From NCBI GenBank assembly GCA_026545765.1, contig CM048844.1:3286001-3350000 (forward strand): a DNA stretch of 64,000 bases. The letters run 5' to 3'. Numbering within the stretch: the first letter of the stretch is position 1; every line of letters begins with the position of its first letter. The notes below the pieces were generated by a model. It was not told the DNA's origin. It ran no database searches and worked only from the letters and a program-made list of their open reading frames with translations. The stretch comes from Plantago major (taxonomy: Eukaryota; Streptophyta; Magnoliopsida; Lamiales; Plantaginaceae). The translations under genes and the position numbers were made by a program. This document shows, piece after piece, positions 46,353 through 58,920 of the stretch.

Positions 46353-49242
46353 AATATGTACATATTTTGGTCGTCTTTTCTTATTTTTTGGAGTAGATAT
46401 TTGGGATCATTTGCTTAGAAGTAGTAAAAGTTTATCAATACATTAGATGATATTAGTCTAATGCTTACTGGTCAAATTGGAAATGCCATTTTGGGCTGCT
46501 TAAGAAGTTGTGCACGTAAAAGCAAGAGGAGAAAGATTGGCTTAGTAATCTACTATTGCTTCAAGCATTATACATCATTCTTTGTACTTACATGAAAATG
46601 GAAGAAAAATCATGAAGTGTTGAATAATGAAGCCACAAAGCAGGTCATTTTCCTAGTGAATTTTACATCATAAAACCAATTCCCACCAAACACGTTTAAT
46701 ACCAAAGTTCTAGTGTGAATATTTTATTAACATATATATGCTCCGTTTCAAAAAAGTTCAACTTTTTTTCAGCCAATAATCATTAACATTGACAACGAGT
46801 TAATTTTAAGTAAAATATTCAATCAAGTTAAAATTAATTTATAGTTAAAGCATAAGTTTATTGATAAAAATATTAAAACTGAACAACTCCTTTCCGACGG
46901 AAGGAGTAGGAAGGAGATGCATGAAATTGGAAAAAGATCAACACGGTTCAACCTCAAACACGACAGACGACACGACAGCTTGTAGATTAGCCACTAAATC
47001 AAGGATTATTCAAACACATTTGAATGAAGGAATAATGCATGTTTTTTAATGTAAAAATATACATCTTGATAGTCAACTTAAATAGTGAAAAAATATAAGA
47101 TGAAAGGTCCTTCCACCCTATTAGCTTCTCATAATTTGCCTAACGAATTCATTTTATTTACTACACGTGTTAACCTTTCGGCTAATCCATTCCACAGACC
47201 AAAATCTTCTTACACTTTTTTATGTCATCCAATTAGTGGGGGTCATCCACTTCATGTTTGCATTATAATAGAAAAAGTAATCCTTAAATAAAGCAATAAT
47301 GTTATGTAAGGATGTAATATTTGGACACGTTGCTAGAAGCCATGTTTTTTTTTTTGACAAGATTAGTTTGATTTGTATCCAACTAATCTCACGTCATTCT
47401 GCAGTTATTTCGGCCAATTATATGAAGCACAATATAGATTTCAATTTGGATTTCTCTTTTTCTTTATTTCTAGTGAAAGCTAATGCTTATAGTTCGATCT
47501 GGTAGATTGTAATAGAGTTTTTAAACTGATAAATGATTGTAGTTGGGTCGAAAAAATAGTAGTCTTTATACGTTGTTACATGTTATATAGGGTGTATAAA
47601 TAGATTAATGCAAGTAAAAATAAAATGATAGTTGAGTTGGAGCAGATTATAATTGAGTATTGTACAAACTCAACTACAAGTACATGCAAAACCTGAAACG
47701 GAATTAGGCTAGAAGCTGTGACTGTAATTTGCTGGTTTACTACCATTGCGACTTTGGAAGAGTACCAATATCATAGTATGACGTAGGTGAATGTGTTTAT
47801 TACGGTTAAACCACATGTTATATTCTAACCTTATTAGTCATCTTATCAGGTATCCTTGGAGTCAATTATCGAACTCGGATTTCAAACAGGTTCAAACAAG
47901 GAGGAATTGTGTTTTTTTCTTTTCCTATACTCCTGTCCTTTTGAATGGACAAAAGTACAATTTTAGTACAAAGCTTCCGTATAAAACTGGTTAATACTCT
48001 ACTAGGTATTTTGGATCAGAGAAGAACTCAGATTCATCATACAACCAAAGATAGAAACAAGAATCTAAACAAAACTAAAACGCGTGAAAGTTTCCTTTAC
48101 TAGAGAGTTGCCATGTTGTAATATCTCATTGGATGCTTACTTCCATCATAAGTACTTATGTTGCTCCTTTGTAATAGCTAAACAGTACAAGGGTCAATCC
48201 CAACCATGATCAACTAATGAGCTAACCAACCATATGGGAAAATTCGTGTATATAGACCGGGTCTATTAGACCTTGTGGTGGAGAACAAGTCATATGTCTT
48301 GAGTAAGAGCATCATTCTTCCACCACCTATCACTCTAAGCAAAGGATTCAATGATAAATACAAAAGAGGATGCATGTGTGAACTGTGGGCTAGTGTAAAA
48401 ACTCTGGGAAAAAAACAGGCTTCAGCAAATCTAAGTGTCAACTAGCTGTTACAGGACATGCTAAGATAACAGAAAATGACTCATGAAGCCTTAACGAAAA
48501 AGATTGAAGCTTCATCAGGACAAACCTGATAGAAGGATAGCCTGATAATAGCAATAAGGATGAACATATCAGTAACAGACTGCATATATCAGCTACATTT
48601 TGAGTCATGAGTATTTCATCAACATCGATTTGCAGAAAGCAAAAATGTAAAGTAGATGTGCAATTGCGAGAAAAGGAATTCAAAAAACACCACAAATTGA
48701 CTGCAGACCATCAAAGAACAACTTCTAGACATGAAGATAGTAACACCTATCATCTATGTGAAAAGCAATTGATTAGTACCAAGGAAGTCAGACATTTAGA
48801 ATTGTGCTTAACCACCGGAAACTGCAGTGGTTAAGCAATTGAATCGTAGTTCCAAATATCAATGTGTTGACAGAATCAACTACTCAAGGAAGAAAACTTC
48901 AATAGTGACTAATTTATGCATGAAACAATGGAAATAGATAGAGCAAATGTAACAACAAAAGCATGAAGTGCATTAGAAACAAAATCCACCTCTTTCTCCA
49001 ATCCACATATTAATTCGCCCAAAAAGTAAATTTGCTTCTACAACTGATACACTAATACCACAACTAGAAGTACAAAATCCTATTGAAGATCCAAGAACAG
49101 TAGCTTTCTTCAAAGCAAGATACGTGGCGCAATAACCAAACAAACGGAAAGAATGACAAACCTTAACTTACTACTATACACCTGCAATGACTCCTCCAAA
49201 AAACTTAAGCTGCATTGGCATCATCATCATGTAAATAATACT
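46353..49242. other. Intergenic between BCH and MinD
   Basis: Holds a Stowaway-like block at about 46,740-46,908 (GCTCCGTTTCAAAAAAGTTCAACTTTTT to CCGACGGAAGGAGTA). The rest shows no convincing exon. The last 100 bp or so before 49,243 are the 3' flank of MinD. Confidence 0.45.
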
Positions 49243-50202
49243 CTACCTTCCAAAAAACGAGAAAAACCCACGTTTCTTCGGCTCCTCCTCCATCATCACA
49301 GCCTTCATACTATCCTGCTCCACCAACCTCCAAGCTGCCTGCTCAAATGCCAACCCTGCCAGAGCCGGCGGCTTATTCAAAACCAAAGGATACCCTCTAT
49401 TCGTGCTTCTAATCACCTCCGAATCCTCCGGAATAACCCCCAACAAAGGCAACCCCAGCATCTCCTGCACATCCAAAACCGACATCATATCCTCCCCTTT
49501 AATCAAATCCGTCCTCACCCTATTCACAATCATCTTAATATCCCTAATCCCATCACACTCCAACAGCCCCGTAACCCTATCGGCATCTCTCAACGCCGTA
49601 ATATCCGGCGTTGTCACCAAAACCGCCTCATTCGCAGGCGTAATCGCCGTAATAAACCCCGCATCGATCCCAGCCGGACAGTCAATCAAAATAAAATCCG
49701 GAGCACCTTCCTCCCTGCTCTTCAAAGCATCAACCAACCAAATCAGCGCTTTTCCCCCAAATCCTAGGGGCAATTTCGACCTAGGTTTCGAAATGCACAA
49801 AAGCTCAAAATTCGACCAGCGCTTATCGCGAACCAGAGCCTGGTCAAGGCGACAATCGCCATTAAGAACCTCAACGACGGTGTAATTGACGCGATTCTCG
49901 AGACCTAGGAGAAGATCGAGGTTGCGTAAGCCGACGTCAGCGTCGATTGCGACGGCGGAGAAGCCGAGACGGGCGAGGGAGAGGCCGATGTTGGCGGTGG
50001 TGGTGGTTTTTCCGACGCCGCCTTTGCCGGAGGTGATGACGACTACTCGGGGAGTTTCGCCGGAGAGCTGAGGCTTCCGATTGTACTGGAGAAGGGAGCG
50101 GACTGCAAAGGGTTTGGGTTTGGAGTGTTTGAGTGTGGTTCTGCGGAGGGAGAATTGGAATGGGGAGGATTTTGGATCTGTTAGAGGTTGGAGGAGAATC
50201 AT
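49243..50202 (-). CDS. MIND1: Septum site-determining protein MinD, chloroplast
   Basis: A single exon of 319 residues. Residues 1 to about 50 form a Ser/Arg/Lys-rich plastid transit peptide. The deviant Walker A motif SGKGGVGKTT follows, with the signature Lys60 and catalytic Lys65, then switch I (IDADVGLRNLD), switch II (DFILIDCPAGID) and MIVNRVRTDLI. The C-terminus ends in a basic/aromatic amphipathic stretch (KKRGFFSFFGR), the membrane-targeting sequence. MinD is the ATPase that works with MinE and ARC3 to place the FtsZ ring at mid-plastid. The intronless structure is usual for plant MinD1. A CT/GA-rich leader lies just upstream on the minus strand (about 50,203-50,290). Confidence 0.97.
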   Translation of the reverse strand: MILLQPLTDPKSSPFQFSLRRTTLKHSKPKPFAVRSLLQYNRKPQLSGETPRVVVITSGKGGVGKTTTTANIGLSLARLGFSAVAIDADVGLRNLDLLLGLENRVNYTVVEVLNGDCRLDQALVRDKRWSNFELLCISKPRSKLPLGFGGKALIWLVDALKSREEGAPDFILIDCPAGIDAGFITAITPANEAVLVTTPDITALRDADRVTGLLECDGIRDIKMIVNRVRTDLIKGEDMMSVLDVQEMLGLPLLGVIPEDSEVIRSTNRGYPLVLNKPPALAGLAFEQAAWRLVEQDSMKAVMMEEEPKKRGFFSFFGR

Positions 50203-50299
50203 GGCTGGATATTCGCCGGAATGTGATTTTCCGGCACGGTGGCTGGAAAATGGGGTTAGGTTTGTGAGAGAGTGAGTGAGCTGAGATGAGGAAGATGAA

Positions 50300-51960
50300 G
50301 CAGATTAGCTACTGTAGGTTAAGGGCGTGTTTGGTTGGGTGACTTTTGGCTAAATTATTACTACTACTTTTCATTTTTCCTTTTCTCTTTTCTTTTTAAA
50401 ATAACTTACGTATGAAACTCGGGTTTGTATTGATTTTATTACTCCGACTCTTTTGCCGTTAATCCAACGTCTTCGATGTTTGAAACGGGAAGTCGTGTTG
50501 CGGTATACAAATTATTCACTAGTTTAAAAAAAACTATCAGAGAACATAGATGAACGAAGATATAAGGCTACTTATTGTCGGTGGCATTAAGTCTCGTTTG
50601 CGAATTGGTTAAATAACATAAATGAAAGTACTAGGAACAGTTTTATCGTACAGTAGCTGAGTTCGTATTTGGGAATACGAAAATGTTAAATGTAAGATTA
50701 ATTGATTTGTTTAGGTAAATATAGTGGTAAAATATGATATTTCACGAGAAAGGATAATAGAGAGAGGCTGACTTTTAACTTACATAAGATTTTTTATCTC
50801 ATTCCTTGTAAAGGTGACTAACAATTTAACTTTGGACTTGATGAGTTTGTTGATTTGAATGGAATCTAACTAAATATGTTAAAGAAGAGGATTTATGATA
50901 AATGGGATTAAATGGAGTATTATTAGTACATTTTTCAGTTTGCAATTGGGTAACTCGTCGGACTCGAAGCCCATATCTACTGGCACCTGCCAAGTACTTA
51001 GCATAACAAGCGTACCAATTCAGTTAATGTTGTAACATGAAAACCCAGTAAGAATGGGCTAGTTCTTATTGGCCACATTCCACCATAAATTCATTTCGGC
51101 CTGCCCAATATTCCCCAAATCCACCTCAATCTCCCGACACACTATAGAAAAGTTGCCAAAGTGCATCTCTCTAATAGTACATAGTACATGTAAGTGAGTG
51201 ATTTATATTCTTTGCTACAACATGCGATAGTGTCAAACATAGAACAATCATTGGATCAATTCTTCAATTTGTCACATGATACTTTGTACAAATAATCATA
51301 TTATGAAGTCCAGCCGGCCTCGTGGCGTAGGCATCTCATAGAAGTCGTTAGTACCACTACCACATGAGACTTTGTACAACTAATCACACATACCTTTAAT
51401 TTTCTATCGCATACCTTTAATTCTTGTATCACTTCGATCAACATTGAATCTTTATTTCATCAAAGATTAGTGGGCAATCTCCACATGAGAATGTTAAAAC
51501 TATTATGACACATTTTCTATCTTCACCAACTAGCTCAAGCATCTTTACCAACTCGATACTTATCGCACAAGAGCATTTCTACCTGTAGATATACGTGTTC
51601 TTTATACTATACTGCAAGTCCCTCGTAAGTTGTAATACGTGGAATAATATTCTATAATACTATAACATAGAAAACACAAACATCGTTAGAAATCATAATC
51701 GTGGCATGAAAGAATGAGAGATATTACTAAGCTTGCAACTTCAACATTTTTTAATTTTGATACCTTATACTGTATCAGGAGTATATGTTGTGCGTACTGG
51801 TACGTAAAACTCATTAGATCGATCAGACATAACGACCGTTGACGTGGATTACAAGACGAGAATCGACCGTGAGATATTTATATCGATGGTTCGATCCAGC
51901 CCATTGATTCAGAGTGACAATCTGTCAGCTTCTTACCAAAATTTCACGACGTTATAGTGG
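50300..51960. other. Intergenic, no gene recognised
   Basis: AT-rich spacer between two divergently transcribed genes (MinD leftward, the next gene rightward). GGGCGTGTTTGGTTGGGTGAC at about 50,324 resembles a MITE terminus, but no partner end was found. Confidence 0.4.
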
Positions 51961-51969
51961 GCCGGGTTT

Positions 51970-53633
51970 ATGGATCAGTCTGTTTGTAACACGTGTCCAA
52001 CATTGTCCAATCCAATACAATTTGTAGTTTTCTTCTTCTTCTTCTTCTTCATCTCCATCTCATCTAAATCTCATTTCCTTTCTCTTTCTATTACAGTCAA
52101 TTCTCATCTCTCTTTCACACACAAGCCAAGCCACACCACACCAATTGCAGATCCACCAAATACTCTCTCCATAAATCCATTTTCATGATCTAATTCTCAC
52201 TCAATTCAAGCTGAAACCTTCTTCTTTCTCTCCGATCCAATCAGGTTTGCTTACTTTTCACTCTTCCTGTTTTAATTCCTATCTTTTCGATCTATTCCAT
52301 CAATCTCTGGTTTTTCTGTGTGATCTCTATGTTCCGATTGTTGCTAATCCATTAAATGATTCGTTAGTTGATTGATATAATTGAGATTTGGAGTATCTAT
52401 CGGATCATGAGTTGATTAATTGGGAATTTTGGCTTACCTAGTTATTAGATCAGCTTCCGATTGAATTATCCATAGCGCTGATCTGTAGGTTTCGCAGATT
52501 GTGAATTTGATGAACATGTGTTTCTGGAATTTGTTGAGTGGTGATTTGAGTGAATTAGTTATGGTTTTCTGTGTGATTTATGTGATCTGATGCTTGATTG
52601 TCCATGATATGATTCATAATTGTATGCTGGAATTGTGTTTTAAGTGTTTAGGTTTGGGAACTTATGGATGCTAAGTTATTAGATTAGATCAGCTTCTGAC
52701 TGATTTACATGTATCTGAAGCTTGTAGTTTTATGATGAATTAGTTTCTACGATAATCGATTTGATGCGTATCTATGTTACTTAGAATTTGGTGAGAATGC
52801 TTTCAATTATCTACCATCGACTGATAATATAGCTGACTTGCGTCTTATACGCTATCTGACATAATCATCTGGTGGAATTGAGATTTTAAGCATATAGATT
52901 AAAATAATCATGCGATTGGAATCCTTCTATAATGGAATGATGGTTCATTTGACTTAGTTATGACATATGATCTCCCTGTTAGATACTATCATGACTTGGA
53001 ATTTTAGTAACCAGACTATGCCATCTAGCATGCAGTTTAATGGCTGGTTGAGTTTGGTAAATTTTGTCAGATCTCTCACATTTGGTCTTATGTGTGATTC
53101 CATGACAGTAGTTTTCATGGATTTGTGTGTAGATGCTTCTGATAGAGATCCTTATTTATCTTAAGATGCGTTACTTGAGTTATTGTCAGACTTTAGTTGT
53201 TGCTTGTATATTAATCTGTATTCATCTTTATTGCAGGAGGGGAAGGTCATATGAGCGTCTCTAAGGGTGGGTAGCTAAAAATATCTGGTGATTTCATCAT
53301 AACTATTTAGAGTGAAATGAGTTGCAAGAGTTTTGATAGAATTGGAGGATTAATGGGATATAATAGCTCCTATCAATTCTCACTTCTTCTTTGTCCTGTT
53401 ATTTCTTTTTGGGAGTGTAGTGTGCGTAAAATGAGGTACTCCTTCAGACCTGAGTGGGTGTAGGTATCAATCTCATACTTTTAACTTCTTTAAGTTTTAA
53501 TTTCTTTTAATCATCCAATAACTCTTCGAAAAGAAACTAGAGTAAGTTTGTTAGTTAATATATACTATATCTTAGGTAACTTTTCTTAAAAACTGTGAGG
53601 AATTAAACGAAAGAGAGTATAGTAAGGGATACC
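51970..53633 (+). promoter_or_regulatory. 5' leader of the 53.6-kb gene with introns
   Basis: A CT-rich leader (TTCTTCTTC run at about 52,030, many TCTCTC) ends with AATCAG|GTTTGC at 52,244. A T-rich stretch typical of a plant leader intron runs to TTGCAG at 53,236, and the next leader exon starts at 53,237. It contains a tiny upstream frame (ATG at 53,251, MSVSKGG, stop) that could damp translation. Whether a second leader intron removes part of 53,270-53,620 cannot be decided from sequence. Confidence 0.5.
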
Positions 53634-54206
53634 ATGGAGTGTGTAAAAATAACAGCTGGCTTTGCGAAAGCCAAGAAAAAGCAAGTGAAGCATGAGTTAG
53701 ATCGCATGAGACAAGCTGAAAAGAAAAAGAGGCGCTTGGAGAAGGCATTAGCTACATCTGCAGCCATTATTTCTGAACTTGAAAAAAAGAAGCAGAAAAA
53801 GAAAGAAGAACAGGATAGGCTTGATTCCGAAGGGGCTGCAGTAGCCGAGTCAGTTGCGCTGCATGTCCTACTTGGTGAAGACTCAGACGATGTAACGAAG
53901 ATGGTTGAGGGGCCCACCTCATGGGATCATGGTCCACCGGATGCCTATGAAGATTTTTCAAAGTATTCATATGGACTTATGGGATGCTCTGATACTTACA
54001 AATACAGGCACATGTCAAGTCACATGGAAAGTTCTGACTTGTATGAGCCTGTGAGAAGAGACTTCTACCCTCAATATTTTGGTGAAGGTTTTGCATCTGT
54101 TGGTTTGTCAATCGATAATCTTGCTGCTCAGGCTGTTTCGTCACTTAAAATAGCCGATGACGCGCGAGTTGACGCTTATTGCTTCAATCATATGTTAAGA
54201 GGGTAG
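53634..54206 (+). CDS. Uncharacterised basic coiled-coil protein
   Basis: A single coding exon of 190 residues with a good start context (ACCATGG). Residues about 8-65 are very rich in Lys/Glu/Gln and should form a long charged helix (KAKKKQ, EKKKRRLEKAL, ELEKKKQKKKEEQ), with basic patches that could direct it to the nucleus. The second half is Tyr/Asp/Ser-rich (YEDFSKYSYG, YPQYFGEGF), and a C-terminal segment, LAAQAVSSLKIADDARVDAY, is probably helical. I do not recognise a named family. A long leader with an intron and the smooth single frame argue that it is a real, broadly plant-type gene. Confidence 0.75.
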   Translation: MECVKITAGFAKAKKKQVKHELDRMRQAEKKKRRLEKALATSAAIISELEKKKQKKKEEQDRLDSEGAAVAESVALHVLLGEDSDDVTKMVEGPTSWDHGPPDAYEDFSKYSYGLMGCSDTYKYRHMSSHMESSDLYEPVRRDFYPQYFGEGFASVGLSIDNLAAQAVSSLKIADDARVDAYCFNHMLRG

Positions 54207-55037
54207 AAGAGACGACGTTCAGTCGTTTGGTTTGAGTTGTGCTGCACTAGATTTACTTTTCCTTTTCATGATTGTGTATATGACTGAAGTGTTGTCTGCT
54301 CAGTTCTTTTCATCAGATTTGGAGTTGTAATATTTACATGACCGAACTTCGGTTTTTAGCTCTGTTGCAGTTTGATACTTTTGCTTTATGTTTGTTTGAT
54401 TAATGAAATTATACCTAGAGTACTCGTGGCTTGACTTCTGTTCTCTGCTTGTGTTTCAATTGTGTACACTCACAGGATCTTCACAAATTGCTTTCTTCAA
54501 GCTCTTGGTGTATTATGTCCATTCTTTTACAAAGCGAACAGATGGGCATTTCCTTAATATGCATTCTTTCGACTCGGAGCACAGTCTGACTATATGTGCT
54601 CCCTGCTCCCACGATTCAATGTACCAGTGAAACAACAGTTTCAATCCGAAATTGGAAGCTATTATGTTTGAGAAAACAAAATGGAGATATATCGTTGTTG
54701 AACAGACTAATAACCTTAAAAGAACACTAATTGGGGACTGGAATTGAACCGGACGTTCAAGCATATAAAATTGTAAAGAGTCGATTTTACAAGTACAAGC
54801 AGAATCTCCTCAGCACAAATCACTATATATAATATATACATCCAAGAGTATTACAAAGTGAAAAAACCACGTCTCCAAGATTATTCGATATTCGGGAGGT
54901 GGGCAAATTATCTATAGACCATATATGCGTGATTATTCCAGACGTTCGGGGGACTCCACACTATACCCCTCTTGGTTCCGTCCCTGGATATAAAGTGGCC
55001 AAAAATACATGTTAGAAGAGTTTTACACTTAACACGT
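54207..55037. other. 3' flank of the basic coiled-coil gene and spacer
   Basis: TTAATGAAATTATACC-type AT-rich sequence follows the stop, consistent with a 3' UTR to about 54,410. No other exon is seen before the fragment at 55,038. Confidence 0.4.
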
Positions 55038-55158
55038 TTACAGCACCAGGTCGAACAACAAATTAACATAGGCTTCTTCAAAGTCAACTGCAGGGAGGAT
55101 GTTGCACGCCAATGAACCATAATCTTGGCAAACCAGCTGCTTCTCAAGTGTAAGCAGA
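55038..55158 (-). pseudogene. Isolated last-exon-like fragment, unknown protein
   Basis: On the minus strand an acceptor (TATTGCAG) is followed by an open frame, LLTLEKQLVCQDYGSLACN, then ILPAVDFEEAYVNLLFDLVL and a TAA (55,040-55,038). The composition is protein-like, and a stop directly after the hydrophobic helix looks natural. Upstream exons would have to lie to the right, where the FRO gene occupies the other strand, and none was seen. It is either a transposed terminal exon or the end of a gene overlapping FRO in antisense. Confidence 0.4.
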
Positions 55159-55300
55159 CTGCAATAGAAGTTAAAAAGTTAGTCTCTCACTTCAAAACAA
55201 TATAACTTTCAGGCTGTTCTTTCTGTCTATATAAACAGCAATACAAGTAAGCTTGCATGTATACAGGACTCAGCATCGGGAAATACTATATCGTCATACC

Positions 55301-58300
55301 ATGATCGCGAGTGACATGAAAAGGAAGATTTATGAACACGCGAACATCGTTCAGCTCGCGATAAAGCTACTTGTTTTGGTGATCTTTTTGGGGTATCTTC
55401 TGCTATGGATAATGATGCCAACAAATATATTCTGGCTGCATTGGTTGCCTGCAATTCATGCTAAAGCTGATTCGGCCTACTTTGGGCAACAAGGTTCGAT
55501 TTCTCAACTTAAACTGCCATACTGTCGTACCACAGCAGGCAAAAACTTCTCTTGTCTTCATCAAGAACTTTAAATTTCAAGCTGGTTTCTGGCACTCAGT
55601 ACAATTTTTCCGGCCTTATTGCAGGCACAAATATTCTTATGTACACTTTCCCTGTTCTGCTTATTGCTGTACTGGGATGTCTACATCTTCATCTGGACAA
55701 GTACATTGATAACACTGGCAACAGGTAAGCAAAGATATCAATTTTACAGGCACCTATAGAAAACAAAGACTTTAAGCAATTCACATGAATTTGGCGTACT
55801 GTCTACTTGGCCTAGGCAAGAATTTCCCAAGATAAACTCACCTTATGCCCTTCGTTGACAGGATAGCTAAGGGTTCACATTTTTCGGCATGGAGACATCC
55901 TGTATTTATAAGGGGCCCTCTCGGAATCGTCTCTTGGACAGAATTATCCTTCCTATTGATGTTTGTCATCCTCTTGGTTTGGTCAATTTCAGCCTATGTG
56001 CATGCCATGTTCAACAATATCACCAGAAAATCTGCATCAAATATGGGCGAGTTTGTGTAAGACAAATATTTATATCAACTCTGATTAATACATCTAATTT
56101 TTTCCATCAAAACATTCACTATTACCTTTCAATGAGATATATCAACTCTCAGCCACGAAAGGTTGAGATATCCAATCTGTTTAACTGGACTAGGTGGGAA
56201 GTTAAGCTAGACAGCACGGCCCTCATGCTTGGCCTAGTCGGGAACATATGCTTGACGTTCCTCTTCTTCCCAGTGACTCGAGTATCATCCATCCTGCGTT
56301 TAGTTGGACTTACTTCAGAGGCTAGTGTAAAGTATCACATTTGGCTTGGCCATGCTGTTTTAACCTTCTTCACAGCGCATGGCTTATGTTACACTATCTA
56401 TTGGGCGAATACAAATCAGATCTCAAAGGTACATAAAAGCCTTTGCATTTTCAATCAGCCTTCTGACAACTGTTACACATAAAATGGTAGTGCTCAGCAT
56501 TTTATATTGAGTCTTGAAGATGCTGCAATGGGATGGAGTTGGAATCTCAAATTTGGCTGGAGAACTGGCTTTGCTCTCTGGACTAGCAATGTGGATTACC
56601 AGCTTGCCTCTTATCAGGCGAAAAATCTTTGAACTCTTCTTCTACACACATCATCTGTATATCGTTTTCCTAGTATTCTTTGTTTTCCATGTTGGATTCT
56701 CTTACGGTTGCATTATGCTCCCTGGTTTTTACCTCTTCCTGATAGATCGATATCTGAGATTCTTGCAATCACAGCAAACGGTTCGCTTGGTTTCTGCTCG
56801 TGTTTTACCCTGCCAAGCAGTGGAGCTGAATTTCGCTAAAGATCCAAGTGAGTCTCAAAAATCAACTAAACAATAAAGAAACTGAAAGCAAAACCTGATG
56901 CTTCATTTTTGTGGTGCCAGAATTGGATTACAGTCCATCAAGCATCATGTTCATCAACGTGAAAAGTATAGCTAAACTCCAATGGCATCCTTTCACTATT
57001 ACCTCCAGTAGTAACTTGAATCCTGATAGACTTAGCATCGTCGTAAAAAGTGAAGGAGGCTGGTCTCAAAAGCTTTACGAAAAACTCTCATCCTCAGGTC
57101 CAATGAATCATCTCGAACTCCATGTCGAAGGACCATACGCACATCCATCCAGTTCACTGTTTATGTGAGTTTATGATAATCAGCCAAACCTCAAATTCCA
57201 CACAGAAATAGTTCCGGCCAAAATTTACTCACGAGTGTACAGCTGAAGATTTACTGAGATACAAACCTCATTATATGATTTTAAGGGTCTAACAGTATGT
57301 ATTTCAAAAATTCGGACAACAAACTGGCATAGTTGTGCACAAGTTTATGAATCATGTTACCATATCATGTCAAGGATTATCATAGTTCTAACTTCTAAGT
57401 GTACCTTTTCACCATGGACAGGCATGACATGCTGGTAATGGTGAGTGGAGGCAGTGGAGTCACTCCGTTTATTTCTATAATCAGGGAAGCCATTTTCTTG
57501 TCTAAAACAACGGATAGCAAGATCCCGAGAATTCTCCTTGTGGCCGTTTTCAAGAGATCTACGGATCTCACAATGTTGGATCTTCTCCTACCAGTTTCAG
57601 GATCTACCTTCGAGATTTCCCACCTGAAGTTACAAATTCAAGCATACATCACGAGAGATAAAGATAACTCAACAGACATCCAAAAACAACCCAGAATGAT
57701 ATGGTTCAAACCAAGAATTCTGGATAGGCCAGTTTCTGCAGTTCTGGGAGAAAACAGCTGGCTTTGGCTTGGAGCTATAATTTCATCTTCTTTCCTCATA
57801 TTTCTTATCCTAATTGGCATACTTGCTCATATCACGCGTCAAAATGATCAGAACGTCAACAATTATTCTTTTCCTGTGAGATCAGGTATCAGTGTGTTGT
57901 TTCTGAGTTTGTCAGTGCTGATTGCTGCAAGTGTAGCTTTTATTTCGAGCAAGAGACACAGCTCTACAGGTGCAACACAGATTCAAAGTGCAGAAACCCC
58001 AACACCAGTGGCATCTCCTGTGTCAGATTCGTGCCCATACGAGGTTGATAGAGAATTAGAAAGCCCTCCACTGCAGACATTGCCGCATATTACTGCAGTA
58101 AACTATGGGGAAAGGCCTGATTTTGAAAGTAAGTATTTATAAACTTGAGGCTAATTGTGAGCAATGTATTGATTGTATACCTGTAGGTCTTACAAGTATC
58201 AAACATCCTGAACCAGAAATACTATCAGAGTGCGAAGAACCCAGTGTCAGTGTCCTGGTTAGCGGCCCAAAGAAGATGAGGCAGGATGTAGCGGCAATTT

Positions 58301-58356
58301 GTTCTTCTGGCGTCGCCAAGAACCTGCAATATGAATCTTTCAGCTTTGATTGGTAG
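55301..58356 (+). CDS. FRO: Ferric reduction oxidase (ferric-chelate reductase)
   Basis: Eight exons: 55,301-55,493, 55,625-55,724, 55,862-56,056, 56,194-56,428, 56,520-56,847, 56,921-57,164, 57,422-58,128 and 58,187-58,356. Phases are consistent and give 723 residues, close to Arabidopsis FRO2. It is a flavocytochrome that passes electrons from NADPH through FAD and two hemes to Fe(III) or Cu(II) chelates across the membrane. Candidate heme ligands are His211/His225 and His285/His298 (YHIWLGH...AHG; FFYTHHLY...FHVG). FAD motif HPFTITSSS (from 373); NADPH motif GGSGVTPF (from 441). Further membrane spans lie near residues 30-50, 130-150 and 550-610. The C-terminus GPKKMRQDVA..CSSG and FSFDW is typical. 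Plasma-membrane members act in iron uptake; which subclass this is cannot be settled. Met at 55,316 is an alternative start. Confidence 0.93.
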
Positions 58357-58920
58357 AATCCATGAAACTGCAAACCCTGAAATTACCTTATCACAGCTTA
58401 GAGTAGGAAATGCACATACGTAGTGAACATATCAGAATCAAAAGAGTCGCCATCACAGCACACAGCAGTAGTATTACAAAATGGGATAGTGTTCTGATTC
58501 TCTTCGGAGATTCATACACAGATGTAACCAAGTCAGAGACCTTGGATAATGTATATTCCGATATATATTATATTATATTATATTTCCATTTGAGATTCAC
58601 ACAATACAAGATACACTGACTAATATTCTACAGTCCTACTTAAAGAAACTAGTGCAACGAACACAGCATCTCATCTCCAACCGTATACACAAAGAAAATG
58701 GAACAAGAACATTAATAAAAAAGATAATCCAATCAACTAACTTTTGATCCTCTGCCCCTTTGTTAGTCGTTACTAGGTTCCTCTTCCTTCCTCCTCTCTC
58801 ATCCTCTCTTTGTTGCATTCGCAGCCCGTCCCCTTTCTCCGGCCTCACGCTACCGTCTTTCCTGTCCTTTTTTCCGGTTATCCCTCTCTGACTGCAAGTA
58901 GCTTTATCTTATGGTCCCCG
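58357..58920. other. 3' flank of FRO gene and spacer
   Basis: Contains a TATATTATATTATATTATA run at about 58,561-58,580, and CT-rich text (CTTCCTTCCTCCTCTCTCATCC) before the zinc-knuckle element. No gene. Confidence 0.4.

Noticed and set aside
49153-49885. Long plus-strand frames opposite MinD
   Set aside because: Shadow frames of the well-supported minus-strand MinD coding sequence.
56040-56200. Read-through of FRO exon 3 into the following sequence
   Set aside because: The frame stops immediately after GEFV. A GTAAGA donor and the acceptor at 56,193 restore the family sequence VWEVKLDS.
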